From Cyclospora cayetanensis (taxonomy: Eukaryota > Apicomplexa > Conoidasida > Eucoccidiorida > Eimeriidae): 64,000 nt of DNA. The notes below the pieces were generated by a model. That model was not told the origin of the DNA, did not search any database, and was given only the letters and a program-made list of their open reading frames with translations. Shown in pieces: positions 62,948 through 64,000 of this stretch. The stretch's first letter is position 1; each line of letters opens with the position of its first letter. The position numbers and the translations under genes are program-made. The stretch is from the NCBI RefSeq assembly GCF_002999335.1, contig NW_020312756.1:62001-126000 (forward strand), read 5' to 3'.

Positions 62948-64000
62948 TTAGTTCCTGGGATCAGGTGTCAGTCTGAGGTACCCCTTGCCCGAGGGCAGTT
63001 CCTTCTTCTGCATTCCCTTGGGTAGCTTTTTCTTTGCTTCCTCCTCAGACAGCTGTGGTATCACACAGCACTGCCCACCAGCGGTCCACTCCACAGGGGT
63101 GGCTACGGGGTACTCCTCGGTCAGCTGTGCCAACACACACGCAAAAACTGAACTCTGCTGAGTTGCCGATGTGACTCAGTGACACCCAAACTTGAATGCC
63201 TCACTCAATGATAATGAGTACAGCTGCCTGTACAATTGCACAAGTGCACGCCGGAAAGGTTGCACCCCTCGGAGAGCCCACCCAAGTACCTGCAGTGAGT
63301 CAAGAACTCGGAGGATTTCTTTGAAGCTTCTGCCAGTGGTTGCTGGGTAAAGAATGGACGCCGCCAACTTTTTTTGAGGGCTTATGAAGAAAACTGAGCG
63401 GCATGTGAGGGGCAGTCCAGCTTTGTCCTTCTCCTCAGGATCCATAATTCCCAAGGAGGCTGCCAGCTGCCGGTTCGCGTCGCACACCATGGGGAATGGA
63501 AGATCGCCACAGGAACCAGCAAATGCCATAATATCCTTAGCCCACCCCTGAACCAACAGGCAAATACCAACGGAAAAGATAATGCAGCTCCACAGGCGAC
63601 CCCAGTCGTGTAAGTCAGCCCTCTAGAGGCCTATTGGCTGACAGGAGACGCGCGCCAGGCCCACGTGGACGAAGGCTTTAGCCCCTCGAAGGAAGCAAGC
63701 AAAAGATGCGCCATTCGCCACACATGCCCTACTGTCTTCGGAACCCCCATGGTACGCTTGTGCTACATCCTCCAAAGAGAGAAGTTGCTAGCCAAGGGAG
63801 TCCGTTCCAGTGGCTATAGCCTGAGGGACACCCCTCAGAAGCACCTTCTCCCAAGAGAATGAGCCCTTCGCTCGTGCGTTGGAACCATGCCTTCTTATTT
63901 CACTGTCTGACTTTGTGGCTGTCGATGTCATTGCACGAGAAGCCGAGAAGTTTGCAGTTCTTGTCTTTGAAGGTTTGGTGCAGCTTCACGGCTTCTGCCA
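62948..64000 (-). CDS. 1-Cys peroxiredoxin (PRDX6 type), 5' partial
   Basis: Thiol peroxidase that reduces hydrogen peroxide and lipid hydroperoxides (family knowledge). Exons on the minus strand: 64000-63912 (open to the window edge), 63547-63290 and 63124-62948, all in phase 0. In order they read KLHQTFKDKNCKLLGFSCND, then GWAKDIMAFAG, LPFPMVCDANRQLA, a LGIMDPEEKDKAG loop, LTCRSVFFISP with the conserved active-site Arg, and YPATTGRSFKEILRVLDSLQ. The last exon has the 1-Cys-specific C-terminal domain: VATPVEW, GGQCCVIPQLSEEEAKKKLPKG and LPSGKGYLRLTPDP. The peroxidatic Cys exon lies beyond the window. The C-terminal domain separates it from 2-Cys peroxiredoxins. Confidence 0.92.

Overview
The window is nuclear DNA of an intron-rich protist. 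I infer an alveolate, most likely a coccidian apicomplexan (Eimeria/Cyclospora-like), or failing that a chromerid. The reasons are very dense short GT-AG introns (mostly about 50-250 nt), several flagellar-axoneme genes (in Coccidia only microgametes are flagellated), low-complexity insertions in conserved proteins, and a decayed Ty3/gypsy element. The organism call is inference. The gene calls rest on translated exons whose splice phases join correctly. Family comparisons were made from recalled sequences, not from a search.

Layout. (1) 1-9038, + strand: 3' part of a CFAP43 gene (WD repeats, then coiled coil); its start lies before the window. (2) 11443-34914, + strand: a complete axonemal dynein heavy chain of about 67 exons and about 4,600 residues, closest to DNAH2, the 1-alpha heavy chain of inner-arm dynein I1/f. 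All six AAA modules, stalk and C-terminal domain are present, and I found no frame break. (3) 38275 to about 51023, + strand: CFAP44 (WD repeats plus coiled coil, about 33 exons). (4) About 53.2-56.0 kb, + strand: a broken Ty3/gypsy pol in the order protease, RT end/RNase H, integrase. (5) 58385-61794, + strand: a CDK-like (CMGC) protein kinase with unusual DFG and APE motifs; its first exon is not resolved. (6) 62948-64000, - strand: 3' part of a 1-Cys (PRDX6-type) peroxiredoxin, convergent with the kinase.

How they work together. In ciliates, Chlamydomonas and mammals, CFAP43 and CFAP44 form the tether/tether-head complex that holds the motor domains of the two-headed I1/f inner-arm dynein to the doublet microtubule. 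Here both tether subunits lie on either side of an I1-type heavy chain, head to tail on one strand within 51 kb. A motor and its dedicated anchor in one chromosomal block is the main observation of this window. The kinase, peroxiredoxin and retroelement have no evident link to it.
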